Positions 1-8,729 of a stretch of 64,000 bases of DNA are shown here, one piece after another. How positions within the stretch are numbered: the first letter of the stretch is position 1; every line of letters starts with the position of its first letter. The notes under the pieces are model-generated. The model saw only the letters and a list, made by a program, of their open reading frames with translations. It did no database searches and had not been told where the DNA came from. The stretch covers positions 23,495-87,494 of the forward strand of contig NZ_ABVL01000026.1 in assembly GCF_000173075.1 (NCBI RefSeq), read 5' to 3'. Both the position numbers and the translations under genes were made by a program. Source of the DNA: Chthoniobacter flavus Ellin428. GTDB taxonomy: Bacteria > Verrucomicrobiota > Verrucomicrobiia > Chthoniobacterales > Chthoniobacteraceae.

Positions 1-205
1 GCCACGGCTGAATTAAACGCAGAGAACGCGGAGAACGCAGAGGGCCGCAGAGAAGAAAAGACAATGAGACAACCAGACAATGGGACAATGGGACAATGAG
101 AATAGGGCCCTCCTTGTCGCACTGTCTGTTTGTCTCATTGTCGTCATTGTTTCTGTTCAGTCCTCTGCGGCCCTCCGCGTTCTCTGCGTTCAAACTGCCC
201 CAGTT
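1..205. repeat. Palindromic dispersed repeat (family D)
   Basis: The left arm (about 15-105) is rich in CGCAGAG and GACAATG units. The right arm (about 118-200) carries their reverse complements (CATTGTC, CTCTGCG). The opening GCCACGGCTGA motif and the CTCTGCG units recur near 8565-8705, 35190, 35725 and 53255, so this is a dispersed element. No gene is supported here. Confidence 0.6.
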
Positions 206-235
206 TCTCGGGACGAGGCACGGCTACAGTTCTAC

Positions 236-1546
236 TTAAAACGCTCCACCCGCCTGCAGCTCCGCACACACTCGCCCAATGACCTTTTCCCAATCCCCGG
301 CCACGCACTGCCGAAACAGCCGCATCGTCGGGTACCACGGCGTCACTTCCCCCTCCAATCCCCAGCGCCAATCCGGTACGAATGGCAGTAACATCCACAC
401 CTGTTTCCCCATCGCACCCGCGAGGTGAGCCACTGCCGTGTCTACCGTGATGACTAAGTCCAGCTTGTCCACCAGCGCAGCGGTATCGGCAAAATCGCGA
501 ATCCCCGCCGCCAGATCGATCATCCCCGCCAGTGCGGGCCGGCCCACTTGCAGGCTGCAGGAGCGCACACCGGGTATCGCGATCAATGGCGCCAGCAACT
601 GCGGATCGATCGAACGCCGCGAATCGCCCGCATGCCGCGGACTGCCTGCCCACACGAACCCCACGGTCCATTTCGCTTTCTGAAACTCCACCTCTTCGTG
701 GGCGCGCAAATACGGTTCGCCCACCCCCAACGGCTCAAATACCCCCAAGGCCAGCGGCAGGCTCATGATCGGGATCTGAACATCCGCGCCACAAGACTCG
801 CCCCGCGCGGCCACTTCGAACCCATTCCCCCGTAGAAGCCGCGTCAATTCCGGAAGACACTCGATGATGATTCGCGCCTCGCTGCGCGCCTTGGCCGCAG
901 GGATGTAGCGTAAGAATTGCAGCATATCGCCAAAGCCTTGTTCGCCGCGAACCAGCAGCGTTCCACCCGGCAAGGGTTCACCATTCCACCGGGGAGCCAC
1001 GTGCGCCGGCAAAGCGGTATCCGCACATCGCAGGCGCCACTCGTACTCCTTCCATCCCTTCTCATCGTAGTTACGAATCAAGAGCGAATGCGCCAGTGCC
1101 CAGTGCGCCTCCTCGTAGTCAGGGGAAAGTCCGATCGCAGTTTCCAGCGCCTCGATCGACTCCGGCACACGACCACGCTTGTACTGCACTATACCGAGGT
1201 TGTGATGGGCGGCCGCACACTGCGGATCGAGGGCAATGGCTCGTTGGAACGCCACGGTTGCGGCCTCGTTCTGACCGCGGATCGAGAGCGCGATTCCCAG
1301 GTTGCTGTAGGTCGACGCGCACGTGGCGTTCAAGGCAATCGAGCGCTCCAGGTGCGCGACGGCATCGTTTGCGAATCCAAGTCCGATCAGCGCTTCGCCC
1401 AGGTTGTTATGGGCTTCCGCGCAATTCGGATCCACCGCCACCACCCGTCGCAGCAATTCCACCGCCTGGGCGGTCCTACCTGCCCGCCGGTATTGGGAGG
1501 CAAGTTCGATGGCCTCTGGGACGGTCAGGGAAGGAACTTGCTGCAT
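236..1546 (-). CDS. TPR protein with GT9-like glycosyltransferase domain
   Basis: The first 150 or so residues are tandem tetratricopeptide repeats, with recurring A-x-x-N-L-G and A-L-x-L-x-P spacing. After a linker, a domain with LLVRGEQGFGDMLQFLRY and VGFVWAGSP resembles the glycosyltransferase-9/ADP-heptose transferase fold often fused to TPRs. A nucleotide-sugar transferase is likely; the acceptor is unknown. The start at 1546 (MQQVPSLT) gives a natural TPR N-terminus; an in-frame ATG lies at 1570. Neither has a Shine-Dalgarno site. It is the last gene of the minus-strand virion-like series and follows the small structural genes after a palindrome, so glycosylation of virion proteins is possible but unproven. 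Confidence 0.75.
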   Translation of the reverse strand: MQQVPSLTVPEAIELASQYRRAGRTAQAVELLRRVVAVDPNCAEAHNNLGEALIGLGFANDAVAHLERSIALNATCASTYSNLGIALSIRGQNEAATVAFQRAIALDPQCAAAHHNLGIVQYKRGRVPESIEALETAIGLSPDYEEAHWALAHSLLIRNYDEKGWKEYEWRLRCADTALPAHVAPRWNGEPLPGGTLLVRGEQGFGDMLQFLRYIPAAKARSEARIIIECLPELTRLLRGNGFEVAARGESCGADVQIPIMSLPLALGVFEPLGVGEPYLRAHEEVEFQKAKWTVGFVWAGSPRHAGDSRRSIDPQLLAPLIAIPGVRSCSLQVGRPALAGMIDLAAGIRDFADTAALVDKLDLVITVDTAVAHLAGAMGKQVWMLLPFVPDWRWGLEGEVTPWYPTMRLFRQCVAGDWEKVIGRVCAELQAGGAF

Positions 1547-1598
1547 CCCGCGAAATTGAGCCCGCCCCATCCATCAGCGCAACCATTTAGCGCAAGCG

Positions 1599-1680
1599 CT
1601 AGAGTCTGTTGTGCACTTTTTTTAGGGCGCCGACACGGTCTACGCCGTACGCTCGCGGAAGAAGTGCATAACAGGCTCTA
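1599..1680. repeat. 82-bp palindrome at the 3' end of a virion-like gene
   Basis: The left arm CTAGAGTCTGTTGTGCACTT pairs with the right arm AAGTGCATAACAGGCTCTAG (18 of 20 positions). The right arm overlaps the stop codon of the upstream minus-strand gene (1678-1680). It could be a small MITE or act as a terminator-like hairpin. Confidence 0.55.
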
Positions 1681-2475
1681 GACTGCCCGCCCGAGGGCAG
1701 TCTGGAGATTTTGGACGAGCGTCTGGAAGGAAGCCGGATTCGGGATGTGCCGCCCGTAGGACAAAAAACTGATGTATTCTGCGGAAAAGCTGGTCGCGGA
1801 GCCCAGGTCATCCACCGCGCACACATAGAGGTTGTATTCGGCAGGAAGGTCACCGGACACAGTTAGAGAGTTGATCAGAGTTCCAGCGTGGTAGATATTT
1901 TGAGTCACTCCAGCGCTATTGATCAATCCAATGCCACCGTTGCTATTGGTCAACTGTGTGTGGGTCGTGGAATCTCCGCATTGGCAGTCGAAGTTACCAT
2001 TGGTGCTTACTCCCAGGAATAAAGATGTCACCTCGTTTGTAAGACCGGCCTGCATTCCGTCCCCGCCATCGTCCACCGGGACGTAGGACGCGAAGTGAAA
2101 ATCGTCCCTCGATGCGCCCAATGACGGGTCCATTGTGGTGTCTCCATATCCCGAACCATCTCCTTTCGTCCCGATGGCATCGTGCAGGAGGGTCCCATTC
2201 CAAGAAATCGAGTTTCCTCCGAAGTTTCTCCAATCCAACGCATGCGAGGCCGCATTGGCACCGACAAAGCCCCACATATGGAATATTGCATTCCACGCCC
2301 CGCTGCTCTTCAGCCCCTTGACGAAGGTCTGAATCGCAGTATCCGCTCCGTCGGGCACGGTCCCTCCGGCTTCCGTGATAGCGGTCACGATCGCCGTGGC
2401 ATCCGCATCCGGACCCGCTGATGTGCTTCCGAAACGCGTACCAGCCCCAAGAGAAAGCCCTGGGATCAGAATCAT
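1678..2475 (-). CDS. Hypothetical virion-associated protein
   Basis: A 265-residue protein with no recognised domain. It is rich in Gly, Ser, Thr and Asn, has no signal peptide, and contains two clustered cysteines (DCQCGD, about residue 185), in the style of phage tail or appendage proteins. The ATG at 2475 overlaps the TGA of the upstream gene (ATGA), which fixes the start and indicates translational coupling. A longer reading frame reaching 2586 would overlap the neighbour and is rejected. Placement with two other small structural-type genes supports a virion role by context only. Confidence 0.6.
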   Translation of the reverse strand: MILIPGLSLGAGTRFGSTSAGPDADATAIVTAITEAGGTVPDGADTAIQTFVKGLKSSGAWNAIFHMWGFVGANAASHALDWRNFGGNSISWNGTLLHDAIGTKGDGSGYGDTTMDPSLGASRDDFHFASYVPVDDGGDGMQAGLTNEVTSLFLGVSTNGNFDCQCGDSTTHTQLTNSNGGIGLINSAGVTQNIYHAGTLINSLTVSGDLPAEYNLYVCAVDDLGSATSFSAEYISFLSYGRHIPNPASFQTLVQNLQTALGRAV

Positions 2476-2771
2476 CGGTAAGCAATGATCGAACCGCTGG
2501 TCAGCGTGATGCTGGTGAAGCTGCCGAAGATTTGCTTCCCGGCCGGAAGGGTGGCACTGGACGCCGCCAGCCCCGAGATATTGCACACGGTCGACGAGTC
2601 GAGGACGACGTCCGTCAATACATCGATCGTCGTCCAGTTCCCGGTATGCGCCACGTTGTCGGCGATAAAGTCGCCGCCGGAAAATCCATTGGCCACGATG
2701 ACCGGCTGCGCGGCCAACTCCCGACGCCGGCCGAAAATGCTGACTTCATATCCTGCAAGTCGTTCACCCAT
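2472..2771 (-). CDS. Small hypothetical virion-associated protein
   Basis: A 99-residue protein of mostly beta-type composition (Val, Thr, Ser, Gly), with no signal peptide or membrane segment. Its TGA overlaps the next gene's ATG, and it starts 37 bp after the stop of the preceding 175-residue gene, so the three are probably one transcript. I do not recognise the family. The second half, with repeated hydrophobic/Ser-Gly alternation, could be a small beta-sandwich or decoration protein; that is a guess from composition. Confidence 0.5.
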   Translation of the reverse strand: MGERLAGYEVSIFGRRRELAAQPVIVANGFSGGDFIADNVAHTGNWTTIDVLTDVVLDSSTVCNISGLAASSATLPAGKQIFGSFTSITLTSGSIIAYR

Positions 2772-2808
2772 ATGTTTGTGTGTGAGGGTTGACGGTTGGT
2801 TAGTCTGG

Positions 2809-3336
2809 TTATGCGAAGGTCACACCCTTCGGCGTGCCGACCAAATACCAGACGCCCTGGTAAGCCTCGCACTCGAAGCCGTTACCCACGGCGGCGCCGA
2901 ATGTCCCCACGTCGCTCGAGGTGGAACCGTTGTTGAAGCCTGGAGTCGAGTTGGTCACCGTGTGGGCCTGCGCCGTGGTCGAGATGACTCGCAGGCGTTT
3001 GCCGTCATCGGCGCCCGCCGTGGGCGCGGCGAGCGTCAGCGCGGCGACGCTGGATTTGGTGATGTAGACCGTGCCGCTCTTGATGGAGATGGCCCCGGAG
3101 ACACTGAGCACCTGTTGCTGCACCACCACATCGCCATTGAACGTCGTCGTCCCGGTCACTTTGAGGCCGTAATTGGCCACCAACCGGCCGAGGGTTCCCG
3201 TCGCCCGGTCGATCGAGGCGCTGAGACGACCCAGCACGACATCGATCAGGCAATTGGCGATCTGGGCGGAAGAGGTGGGCGTGGAATCCGCGCTGAGGGT
3301 GGCGCGGGCGAGATTGGCGGCTTTCTGGTAATTCAT
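2809..3336 (-). CDS. Putative tail fibre or head-decoration-type protein
   Basis: 175 residues. The N-terminus is helical (about 1-50). From about residue 55 the sequence is repetitive beta-strand type (GTTTFNGDVVVQQQV, SGAISIKSGTVYITKSS), like phage fibre and baseplate proteins. The C-terminus resembles the terminal beta-domain seen in many phage structural proteins (GNGFECEAYQGVWYLVG). The ATG is followed by a typical soluble N-terminus. It leads a three-gene run that continues through 2771 and 2475. The virion role is inferred from composition and neighbours; no named family is claimed. Confidence 0.55.
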   Translation of the reverse strand: MNYQKAANLARATLSADSTPTSSAQIANCLIDVVLGRLSASIDRATGTLGRLVANYGLKVTGTTTFNGDVVVQQQVLSVSGAISIKSGTVYITKSSVAALTLAAPTAGADDGKRLRVISTTAQAHTVTNSTPGFNNGSTSSDVGTFGAAVGNGFECEAYQGVWYLVGTPKGVTFA

Positions 3337-4006
3337 AGGATAGTAAGGTTGGAGTTACAGACTTCCGCGGGGATGATTCCCCGCGGCAATCGAGCGCGTT
3401 GCTACCCATCTCGCGAGGGTCAAGATTTATTTTGCCACCCACTCCCCAGCCTCCGCATCGCGCCAGGCGGCGTCGACATTCACCGGAAGAAGACGCGCCA
3501 TACTTTAAAGCATTTGAAGTAAAGGTGTGGCCGTAGCCAGAGTCGTTGTAGCCGCGGCCCCGCCATGGCGGGACCGCCGCACCCCGACGGAGCGGGGCGA
3601 CTACATCCACCGTCCATCCCACGAACGGCCAGGCATTACCCACCTCTTCCGATAGCACGGCCGATGACATCGCAGCCGAGCGGGAGGACTGTCCCGGAGG
3701 GACTACGGAAATTAGCCCCGGGTCGAGCGAGTCCGCGAGCGAACACCCGGGGTTATCTCACCCCAAGCGGAGCTTCCAACCGTCCCGGCGCCAGCCGCAT
3801 CCCTTTGGCCGGCCGAGAGGAGACGTGGCCGACGGCCGGGACGGCTGGAGCCGCGCTCTTTTTTTAACCATGACCCCGGGTGTTCGCTCGCGGGCTCGCT
3901 GGACCCGGGGGTTATTGTCTTGCTGTCCCTTCGGGACGCGCCGGCCCGTTGCTTTCGCGAGGTCCACCTTTGGCCCGTTTTTGTGCGCGCCCATAGCGGG
4001 ATAGTT
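3337..4006. repeat. Gene-free stretch with inverted GC-rich repeat
   Basis: No convincing gene. A 36-bp segment near 3718-3756 (core CCCGGGT...ACCCGGGG) recurs inverted near 3872-3912, and each copy is also partly palindromic. A CCCCGCCATGGCGGG-type palindrome near 3557-3580 is shared with 33745-33765. This stretch separates the virion-like genes from the immunity and membrane gene insert. Confidence 0.5.
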
Positions 4007-4396
4007 TCAAAGCTGTTCCCACACGAGGTTATCTGGCCGCTTCCGGGTCGTCATGAATATTCGCAATGCTTCTTTTCCAACCGCATATGGAATTCTGTTC
4101 CGCGCCATGTACTCCGTTTCTTCATTTCCATAGCAAAACGATGTCACGCCTCTCGCCGCTGGGTCTCCAAGACTGATAAAATAGGGAGGCCGGAGGGATT
4201 CCTGAAAAGTGGCCACTGTCTCCGGCCGGCCAACACCGATCGCAAATGCGAGTCCGGATACCGGGTCAAAAAACTCCACCATGGTCGGCCCGACGGAAGT
4301 CGCTTTCTCGAGATCTCCGATCAGTCTCAAGGCCTCCTCACTTGAGGCAATAGATTCTTCATGGGACGAAATGGAATCCGTCCAAACAAACTTCAT
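4007..4396 (-). CDS. Imm1-family immunity protein
   Basis: The sequence shows the Imm1 signature in order: VEFFDPVSGLAFAIGVG, then PPYFISLGD, then FCYGNEETEYMARNRIP, then a C-terminal RPDNLVWEQL. Imm1 proteins neutralise polymorphic toxins and are normally encoded next to one, but no toxin gene adjoins this copy. The start at 4396 (MKFVWTDS) is preceded by GAAAGAGAG, a plausible ribosome site, and matches the usual family N-terminus; ATG 4423 and TTG 4498 are longer alternatives. It lies with several unrelated small and membrane genes inside the virion-like region, so it may be cargo or an orphan immunity gene. Confidence 0.75.
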   Translation of the reverse strand: MKFVWTDSISSHEESIASSEEALRLIGDLEKATSVGPTMVEFFDPVSGLAFAIGVGRPETVATFQESLRPPYFISLGDPAARGVTSFCYGNEETEYMARNRIPYAVGKEALRIFMTTRKRPDNLVWEQL

Positions 4397-4573
4397 ACTC
4401 TCTTTCGCGTTCGGGTTATTCATCTGGAAGGCCGTAAAATTTTGCACATATACGCCAAGTCCGCGAGCGGCAAGGGAAATAGGGGGAATAAGGGTCAACT
4501 CTTAACCGCTTACAAGCTGGATATCGCTCCGAGTCGAGGGTCAAACGTTGCCCGCGGGACACTTGACCGGTGC

Positions 4574-5608
4574 TCATTTCCTGGGAGCGTATTCCAAATT
4601 TCGCAAAGAGGGTGAAGGATTGAGACAAACTTCCAAAAACGCTTTGGCGGGAGGCGGCTGATAGGTCGTATCCAAGTCCACCCTGATGCGCCCATAACGT
4701 TCATCCCTTGTTTTAATGTAGAATACCTTTCTTAGCCCCCCACCCCAAACCTTCTCATCAGCGGGGTGTTCGACTGTAAAATTTCGGTTGTATCCTTCAA
4801 GCGGCGCGCGGTAGGTCCCAGTTCCCTCCAACTCAACCAACCCTCCGCCAATGATCTCGATTTTTGCCGACCATGAAAAATGAGGACCTCCTCTCACGAT
4901 ATTATATGGGGTTCGGATCAGCGTCAGTTGAAAATCGCCGTCGTCGGCCAGCGCTCCGGTAAGCACATTCAATCGAACGGGGCGCCCATCACAGGGAAGT
5001 GAAAGATGCGCGTCATAATGGATTAACGGTTCGCCCGAACCCAATTTCACCATCGTGAATATTTCGCGATGCCTGGGGTCCGGTTTGTAGTCTTGGGCTC
5101 CCCCGCCCGAGTAAAGCTCACCCCTGCCTCCTTTGGGGCTATACTTATAGCCGTCTTTCGCCAGCGAATCGAAACCCAGGCTAAATCCCTTCCCCCCCCG
5201 AATAGAAAAAAGCCCCTCCCCGTCGGAAACGATTTCGCGAAGCTCCGATTTTCCACCGGGTAACCACGGCAGGAAATACATGCTTTGGATACTGTATCGC
5301 ACCCGAACACCGGCCAGCGGATGATCATCTTGATCAACCACCTTTCCGTAGTAATCGATCGCTACATTCCGCCCTTCGACAATGCTTCGGACGCGCTCTT
5401 CGCGCTGCTCCTGCACGACACGCTTTGCCTGGGGTATCGTAACCGTTGCTGGAGGGGACAATATACCGGAAGAACCGGCGGAACGAGGTTCAGCGGCGAC
5501 CGTCGGGATCGCCATCGGACGAGACCCATGAGGCCAAAAATACCAACCAATCCCGGCAAGAGCCGCGAATGCGAGACCCAAGATAACATAAACTTTTCCT
5601 GATCTCAT
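4574..5608 (-). CDS. Membrane-anchored protein with carboxypeptidase-regulatory-like domain
   Basis: 344 residues. The N-terminus MRSGKVYVILGLAFAALAG is a single membrane anchor or uncleaved signal (about 5-25), followed by a low-complexity linker. Around residues 85-150, YGKVVDQDDHPLAGVRVRY looks like the beta-sandwich 'carboxypeptidase regulatory-like' fold, where V-x-D-x-x-G-x-P-L-x-G-V is typical. The remainder has no recognised domain. The bulk should be periplasmic. It is downstream of, and on the same strand as, two small unknown genes. Function unknown. Confidence 0.6.
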   Translation of the reverse strand: MRSGKVYVILGLAFAALAGIGWYFWPHGSRPMAIPTVAAEPRSAGSSGILSPPATVTIPQAKRVVQEQREERVRSIVEGRNVAIDYYGKVVDQDDHPLAGVRVRYSIQSMYFLPWLPGGKSELREIVSDGEGLFSIRGGKGFSLGFDSLAKDGYKYSPKGGRGELYSGGGAQDYKPDPRHREIFTMVKLGSGEPLIHYDAHLSLPCDGRPVRLNVLTGALADDGDFQLTLIRTPYNIVRGGPHFSWSAKIEIIGGGLVELEGTGTYRAPLEGYNRNFTVEHPADEKVWGGGLRKVFYIKTRDERYGRIRVDLDTTYQPPPAKAFLEVCLNPSPSLRNLEYAPRK

Positions 5609-5728
5609 GGAGGCGTCAATTGGAAGGGGGAAGCGGGCCGAATCTTAACAGTTGAAGGAAGGGATATCGCTCCGAGTCGAGTGTCAAGCGTCAAGCGTCA
5701 AGCGTCACCTCCGAATATCTGGCCGCCA

Positions 5729-6385
5729 TTACCCCCACACATATCGAATGTCCATTGTCCTCGGATCAATGAGCACACAAAATCGATCCTTTTCGAACAA
5801 CCACTCGCCAACGTAGTCATCACACTCCTGCTTATTGACAATACTAAAGCTCGGCTCCGATAACTGCAGCAGCAATTCATATCCATTTTGCAAGAGTTCA
5901 TGAATCTCGGCTTTAACAGGACCAACCAATCGCGTAAACGGTGCACCGCCTATCTTGTGTCCTAGCCACTGTCCCAACGAATCCCATGCAGGGTCGGTTT
6001 TGTCGTGGGGGCCTTCTGGATCAATAATCGGTGAAAACACTTCAAATCCATAAAGAGCCGGAATTTGAGGTGCGGGCAGTTCCGAGTGAAATGTCGTAAA
6101 GAAAAAGCCGGAATCCTCGCCATAAATCTTTCCGTACTTTGCATGCGCGTCGTTAGCAGCGCCATACTCATCGATCAAGGTAGTACAAATGCGGACGAAC
6201 ACCGGTTCTTGAAGCGATTGCAATCGAAAGCAACAATACTCCCACTTGGACTCTGCAACCTGTGGGCCATTAATCCAGGGGGTTGGAAAGATCCAGGAAT
6301 CGGAACTGTTTTTTGTTATACGGAAAGGCCAACACCTCCTATGGAGAGATTTTGACCACTCCTTTAGTTGCGATGACGCGTCCAT
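5729..6385 (-). CDS. Hypothetical cytoplasmic protein, possibly immunity-like
   Basis: 218 residues, soluble and acidic, with many aromatic residues and no signal peptide. I do not recognise a family. The size, composition and company (an Imm1 gene on the same strand and two small membrane proteins) are those of immunity gene clusters, but no motif proves it. A short GATATCGCTCCGAGTCGAG sequence just downstream (about 5663) also occurs near 4521, so the two intergenic gaps share a small repeat. Confidence 0.45.
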   Translation of the reverse strand: MDASSQLKEWSKSLHRRCWPFRITKNSSDSWIFPTPWINGPQVAESKWEYCCFRLQSLQEPVFVRICTTLIDEYGAANDAHAKYGKIYGEDSGFFFTTFHSELPAPQIPALYGFEVFSPIIDPEGPHDKTDPAWDSLGQWLGHKIGGAPFTRLVGPVKAEIHELLQNGYELLLQLSEPSFSIVNKQECDDYVGEWLFEKDRFCVLIDPRTMDIRYVWG

Positions 6386-6454
6386 AAAGATCCTTAGATT
6401 GTTGCCGCAATGCGTTTATAAGAGCTGCCCCCGGATATTTCCCTGCGACTCGGT

Positions 6455-6955
6455 TTAATACAAGCGATGCTCTGCATAGGACACTTTTACGGCACGCCAA
6501 GCATCTGTCCTGTACATTACTGTCCGGGGATCATAATCCACCGTCAATTGTTCGTTATCGTTCCACTGAATCCCGACCTTGGTTACGTTCTCCACCCGGA
6601 AGACGATCGATTCCTTTGTTTCCTTGAGCTTCTCTCCTTTTGGCCGGATACAGACAAAGGTACTATTGCTGACGACCGCCCCACCGAAGCTATTGACCAC
6701 GCTGGCCACATAGGCCTCATTGGGTGAGGCTTGCTCGATGACGACTTTCTCCTCCCTGTCACCGGCCAGGGAGAACGAGGACATAAAATAAACGCCGCCC
6801 CCGACGGCAACCGCCCAAATCGTCGCCAGGAATATCTTCGCCATTCGGAAGATGATTTTGCGAGGGCCGTTCTCAGGTGTCGCCACCGAAAACAGCCATC
6901 CGGAGACAATCGCCAGGACACCAAGTGCGCCAGGATACATGAATCGCTCTTGCAT
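6455..6955 (-). CDS. Small membrane protein, DUF5412-like
   Basis: 166 residues with two membrane segments (about 8-26 and 38-60) and an extracytoplasmic C-terminal domain. The segment EQASPNEAYVASVVNSFGGAV...VCIRP followed by V-x-I-Q-W-N-D-N-E-Q-L-T-V-D-Y resembles the DUF5412-type arrangement seen in small stress or immunity-associated membrane proteins. The start is well supported: AGGAGGT lies 5-6 bases before the ATG, one of the clearest ribosome sites in the window. It is divergent from the 6987 gene. Confidence 0.6.
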   Translation of the reverse strand: MQERFMYPGALGVLAIVSGWLFSVATPENGPRKIIFRMAKIFLATIWAVAVGGGVYFMSSFSLAGDREEKVVIEQASPNEAYVASVVNSFGGAVVSNSTFVCIRPKGEKLKETKESIVFRVENVTKVGIQWNDNEQLTVDYDPRTVMYRTDAWRAVKVSYAEHRLY

Positions 6956-6986
6956 TGAGACCTCCTTTCATACCCATTCTCTTTGC

Positions 6987-7352
6987 ATGTTCAATGCCCT
7001 TCCGCGGCCATCGAACGCGCCGTCCGATGCGCGCGCGGTCACAGGCTCACGTCGGGCTCTCCTTCTGGCAATCGCTTGGGTGACGGCGCTGCTGATCACG
7101 TGCCCGTCCCCAACCGGCATTATGTTGCTCCCGTTTTTTCCAGCCGGTCTGCTTTTTTGGGCGGCCAAACCCGGCAATAGCGAGGCGATATTGACATTCG
7201 GGTGGTTGCTTTACGGTGTCCTCTGCGTTGCGATCCTATCTTCTCAAAGACGGTTGCTATTTTACCTTTTCTACGCCGTGTTGGTTAGCCTGCTGCTCAC
7301 GAACGTGGCGGGTTGCCATCACATCCTCAAGGGGCTTTCCCAGATTCACTGA
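6987..7352 (+). CDS. Small multipass membrane protein
   Basis: 121 residues. After a basic N-terminus there are about four hydrophobic segments (residues 25-45, 48-64, 70-85 and 88-108), the third followed by a short basic loop (SSQRRL). There is no recognisable motif. The ATG at 6987 sits in the gap after a divergent gene; longer in-frame starts would overlap that gene. Function unknown. Confidence 0.45.
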   Translation: MFNALPRPSNAPSDARAVTGSRRALLLAIAWVTALLITCPSPTGIMLLPFFPAGLLFWAAKPGNSEAILTFGWLLYGVLCVAILSSQRRLLFYLFYAVLVSLLLTNVAGCHHILKGLSQIH

Positions 7353-7507
7353 ATTCCATTTATCCTCGCGCCATCCAGGGGCTGGATGATGTAACGCCTT
7401 CGGCGGATTCTGTCGCAGCGGCGAAGCGGAAGGTTGTCCCGGAGGAGGGTGTTACGAAAGTGGTTTTGCTCTACAGAGAAGAAAGGTGAACCCGCGTTAT
7501 GGCTCAG

Positions 7508-7683
7508 CGCGCCAACGGCGCATTCCATACCAGCCTGGGGCATCGCCCCAGGAATGCGATCCCAACCAAGCAAGAGGGCTGAAGGCCCGCGCCATGCGTG
7601 CTGATTCGGGCCTCAGCCCTGATATTTTGGGATGTTTCCTGGGGCGATGCCCCAGGCTGGTATGGATTGCGCCGTTGGCGCGC
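7508..7683. repeat. Long inverted repeat
   Basis: The left arm (7508-7552) and right arm (7638-7683) are near-perfect reverse complements. The arms contain CGCGCCAACGGCGCA and CCTGGGGCATCGCCCCAGG, which is itself palindromic. The loop is about 85 bp. This resembles a REP/BIME-type element. The gap 7353-7710 holds no gene. Confidence 0.7.
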
Positions 7684-7710
7684 CGGAACGGAGCGGACGC
7701 CAGGCGTCGC

Positions 7711-8370
7711 TCACGGATTCTTCACCGCCGGGGCGGGCGAATTGTTCGGCGCGGGCGGAGGCGTGGCGAATCTCACCGGGGTCGCCGGCGGACGGCTGGG
7801 CATGGTGAAACGCGGGGGCGTCGGGAATGGGGCGGGCGTGAAGCGCGGCAGGGCCGGGTTCGTGCGGTTGAATGGCATCGGCCCATTATTTGGCTGGCGC
7901 GCCTGACCAAAAGGCATGCTGCTCTGCGGAGAGTACGGTGACATCGCGGCCGTGGCCGTCGCCGCTTTCTTCTCCGCTTGCGCCGCGGCTTCCTGGTTGG
8001 TCTTCGTGATCTCCTTCCCGCCAAAGTAGATCAGCGCGAAGAGGATGAGGTAGAATGGCCAGATCGAGAGCGAGATCAGTTCACGGCAAAACCGGCCAAG
8101 GCTGGCGTCTCCACCCTCCCATAACAGCACGGAAGCATCTTCTTTGGCCGGATTCTTCTTCAGCAGTTCCGCGCAATGACGTTGTCCGGACGCCAACCCG
8201 ATGTCCAACAGCCAGAGCAACACGAGCGGCGATGCGATCCAAAGCACCGGAGAGACGGCGGTGATCTTCCCGGTGGTGGCAAAGGCCAGAATGGCGATGC
8301 CACCCGCAACCGAAATCACTTTGCAGATAGACCTTTGTGACGACGAACGGAGAATCCAATCCTTTAACAT
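7711..8370 (-). CDS. Membrane protein with proline-rich tail
   Basis: 219 residues. Hydrophobic segments lie at about 18-34, 41-58 and 101-118. Then comes an Ala/Glu/Lys-rich helix (NQEAAAQAEKKAATATAA) and a 70-residue tail made mainly of Pro, Phe, Arg and Asn (PFNRTNPALPRFTP). The tail looks disordered. No family is recognised and no clear ribosome site is visible. It neighbours glycosyltransferase genes on the same strand but is separated from them by a repeat-bearing gap. Confidence 0.5.
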   Translation of the reverse strand: MLKDWILRSSSQRSICKVISVAGGIAILAFATTGKITAVSPVLWIASPLVLLWLLDIGLASGQRHCAELLKKNPAKEDASVLLWEGGDASLGRFCRELISLSIWPFYLILFALIYFGGKEITKTNQEAAAQAEKKAATATAAMSPYSPQSSMPFGQARQPNNGPMPFNRTNPALPRFTPAPFPTPPRFTMPSRPPATPVRFATPPPAPNNSPAPAVKNP

Positions 8371-8729
8371 GGCAAGAAGTCATCAACCTAGGGACAGTAG
8401 CAATCGTTGTGGAGCAAAATCGGAATGGCATTTATAAATTCGCTCGGTCAGCGGGGAGCCATCCTCTGCAAGATTGAACGCAGCGGGGCAGGCTATTTCG
8501 CCGCTCAGTCGGTGAGCGCGGCGCACAGACGCGCGGAGTGTTCCCAAAAAAGGTCGTCATCCTTGGTTTTCCCTCTGCGCCTCTGCGGCCTCTGCGTTTA
8601 AAAAAATCCTTTGGTTGCGGCTCGGCCGCGCTGCGGTTCGCCCACGACGTTACCGCCACTATTCCCCACCTCCGCCTCCTCTGCGTTTAACTCAGCCGTG
8701 GCTACAGTTCAAAATGCCCTCGTAACCTT
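8371..8729. repeat. Gene-free gap with family D repeat
   Basis: About 8565-8710 carries the CTCTGCGGCCTCTGCGTTTAA motif twice and ends in TCAGCCGTGGC, the reverse complement of the opening of the 1-205 repeat. No gene is seen. Confidence 0.5.
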
